Translations under genes and position numbers: made by a program
In this document: piece after piece, positions 39,905 to 41,374 of the stretch
Position numbering within the stretch: position 1 is the stretch's first letter
Layout: each line of letters begins with the position of its first letter
Source of the DNA: Scatosoma sp045660265
GTDB taxonomy: Bacteria > Bacillota > Clostridia > Christensenellales > Borkfalkiaceae
Assembly: GCA_045660265.1 (NCBI GenBank)
Contig: JAZRDM010000002.1
Span: 1 to 41,374, forward strand
Length of the DNA stretch: 41,374 nt
Reading direction: 5' to 3'
The notes under the pieces: model-generated
Seen by the model: the letters and a program-made list of their open reading frames with translations, nothing else
Database searches by the model: none
What the model was told of the DNA's origin: nothing

Positions 39905-41374
39905 TCAACCATTATTTGGGTTGTCAGCTTTCACCGATTCAATCGATTCCAATGCACTTTCTACAATGTTTTCTACCGTAAAGCCATAATGAGGGAACAA
40001 AACGTTTGCAGGACCCGACGCACCGAAGGCGTTCATGGCAATGATTTTGCCGTAATCGCCTGCGTATTTATACCAACTGTAAGCAGAGCCAGCTTCTACG
40101 CAAACTCTTGCCTTAACGTTCTTAGGCATAACGTTGTTCTTGTAAGCATCGTTTTGCTTTTCATATTCTTCAAAGCAAGGCATAGATACCACGCGCGCTT
40201 TTACACCCTGTTCAGCAAGGACAGCTTTTGCTTTCACACAAAGGTCAACTTCCGAACCAGATGCAATTAACAGCACTTCGGGCATGCCTTCGCAATTGTC
40301 GAGGATATAACCGCCCTTTAATGCAGATCTACCGCTGTTGGGGTATTGAGGCAAGTTTTGACGGGTAAGCACAAGCGCGGTGGGTTCGTCGCCGCTGAGC
40401 GCAGAAATCCAAGCCGCAGCCGTTTCTCTGCCATCGGCAGGACGGAACACTTTCATGCCAGGAATGGAACGAAGCATCACAAGCTGTTCAACAGGCTGAT
40501 GGGTAGGGCCGTCTTCGCCAACGCCGATGGAATCGTGCGTTAAAATGTAGGTAACGGGCAATTTCATCAATGCCGCCAAACCGATGGCAGGTTTGCAGTA
40601 ATCGGAGAATACGAAGAAGGTTGCACAATATGCATGGATGCCGCCGTGAAGTTGCATACCGTTTGCAATTGCTGCCATTGCGTGTTCACGAATACCATAA
40701 TGCATGTTTCTGCCTGCGAAATTGCTTGCAGACAACTCGCCGAATTGAACAGTGTCCGTATCTTTCATGATAGAAAGCGTGGAAGGGGAGAGGTCTGCCG
40801 CGCCACCAACAAGCTGAGGGAACAAAGGCGCAATTTTATTGAGTACGACAGACGATGTTTGACGGGTTGCCATGGGCTTTTCAAAATGGAACAAATCGTC
40901 AATTTCGTTAAAGTTGGGCTTTTCGCCAGCCATTACGGCTTTGTACTGCGCCGCAAGTTCGGGATAGGTCGTTTCGTAATCGAGGAACATTTTCTTCCAT
41001 TGGGTGTTGGCGTTTGCGCCTGCCTGCCCAGCCATTTTGCAATGATCGTAGATTTCTGGAGGGCATTCAAACGAGTCGTAATTCCAGCCCAATCTTTCCT
41101 TGGTTTTTTGCAAGTTTTCCGCGCCGAGGGGGGAACCGTGGCATTTTGCTGTATCCTGCCAAGGAGAGCCGAAACCAATGTTGGTTTTGCAAATGATAAT
41201 GGAAGGTTTATCCGTGCGCGCCTTAGCCTGTTCAATGGCTTTGGAAAGTGCGATAATATCGTCGTTGGATTCGCCCGTCAAATCTACGTGGAGCACTTGC
41301 CAATTTTGCGATGCGAAACGCGCGCCAACGTTTTCTTTGAAGGTGATGTCCGTGTTGCCTTCGATGGTGATTTC
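39905..41374 (-). CDS. tkt: Transketolase, C-terminal part (cut by the window edge)
   Basis: 490 codons of a transketolase open at the window edge; the N-terminal 170 or so residues, including the first TPP-binding part, lie outside. Transketolase moves two-carbon units between sugar phosphates in the non-oxidative pentose phosphate pathway. Visible are VLHVDLTGES and IICKTNIGFGSPWQDTAKCH (start of the linker from the PP domain), MATRQTSSVVLNK, GGAADLSPSTLS, the pyrimidine-domain YGIREHAMAAIANG with the catalytic glutamate, THDSIGVGEDGPTHQPVEQL and the C-terminal domain (LIASGSEVDLCVKA). It converges on the S41 gene. The frame is intact from base 41374 to the stop at 39905-39907. Confidence 0.96.
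   Translation of the reverse strand, partial: EITIEGNTDITFKENVGARFASQNWQVLHVDLTGESNDDIIALSKAIEQAKARTDKPSIIICKTNIGFGSPWQDTAKCHGSPLGAENLQKTKERLGWNYDSFECPPEIYDHCKMAGQAGANANTQWKKMFLDYETTYPELAAQYKAVMAGEKPNFNEIDDLFHFEKPMATRQTSSVVLNKIAPLFPQLVGGAADLSPSTLSIMKDTDTVQFGELSASNFAGRNMHYGIREHAMAAIANGMQLHGGIHAYCATFFVFSDYCKPAIGLAALMKLPVTYILTHDSIGVGEDGPTHQPVEQLVMLRSIPGMKVFRPADGRETAAAWISALSGDEPTALVLTRQNLPQYPNSGRSALKGGYILDNCEGMPEVLLIASGSEVDLCVKAKAVLAEQGVKARVVSMPCFEEYEKQNDAYKNNVMPKNVKARVCVEAGSAYSWYKYAGDYGKIIAMNAFGASGPANVLFPHYGFTVENIVESALESIESVKADNPNNG

Noticed and set aside
1..41374. CRISPR array, insertion sequence, phage or defence genes
   Set aside because: No regularly spaced repeats, transposase, integrase, nuclease or toxin-like reading frames were seen in any frame.

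Overview
The window is a chromosomal stretch of a low-to-mid GC Gram-positive-type bacterium, most likely an uncultured gut member of class Clostridia (Bacillota). This rests on gene content and order: DUF1385-PrmC next to prfA, a DUF5685/J-like pair, DUF1292, DUF1846 (UPF0371), a SpoVB-like flippase, a PucR/CdaR-type regulator, lipoproteins with InlB B-repeats, TTGACA/TATAAT promoters and strong AGGAGG ribosome binding sites. A Christensenellales/Borkfalkia-like source is my guess, not something the sequence proves.

Layout. 1-3.3 kb: a DUF1385-PrmC fusion followed by release factor 1, the substrate of PrmC. 3.3-7.5 kb: a DUF1846 protein facing away from an aspartate aminotransferase, then a Mn2+-type (yybP-ykoY) riboswitch with an overlapping terminator ahead of a CaCA-family cation exchanger. 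7.6-14 kb: a small P-loop protein, threonine synthase, the DUF5685/J-like pair, a small membrane protein, an RlmD/TrmA-type RNA methyltransferase and DUF1292. 14-17.8 kb: a broken DMT/EamA transporter in front of two intracellular glycosidase-like proteins. 17.9-21 kb (minus strand): a large secreted Ig-like protein, a 46-residue small ORF directly upstream of it, and tRNA-Gly(CCC) with a partial duplication of its 3' end.

21-25 kb: a Fur/PerR-type regulator, a divergent membrane-anchored alpha/beta hydrolase that may have a leaderless message, a lipoprotein with InlB-type repeats and a HELAH membrane metalloprotease-like protein. 25-31 kb: trkA-trkH potassium uptake, then uxaC-eda-kdgK for hexuronate/ketodeoxygluconate breakdown. 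31-35.5 kb: an unknown two-TM protein, a second InlB-repeat lipoprotein and a polysaccharide-type flippase. 35.5-39.7 kb: an eight-TM protein with a distinctive cytosolic tail domain, a PucR/CdaR-type regulator and an S41 processing protease. 39.9 kb to the end (minus strand): the C-terminal part of transketolase, cut by the window edge.

Most of the window is ordinary housekeeping and carbohydrate metabolism. The parts most worth a second look are the small ORF ahead of the secreted Ig-like protein, the tRNA-Gly 3'-end duplication, the riboswitch/terminator switch, the DUF1385-PrmC fusion, the isoprenoid-synthase-like motifs in DUF5685, and the C-terminal domain of the 35.5-36.9 kb membrane protein.
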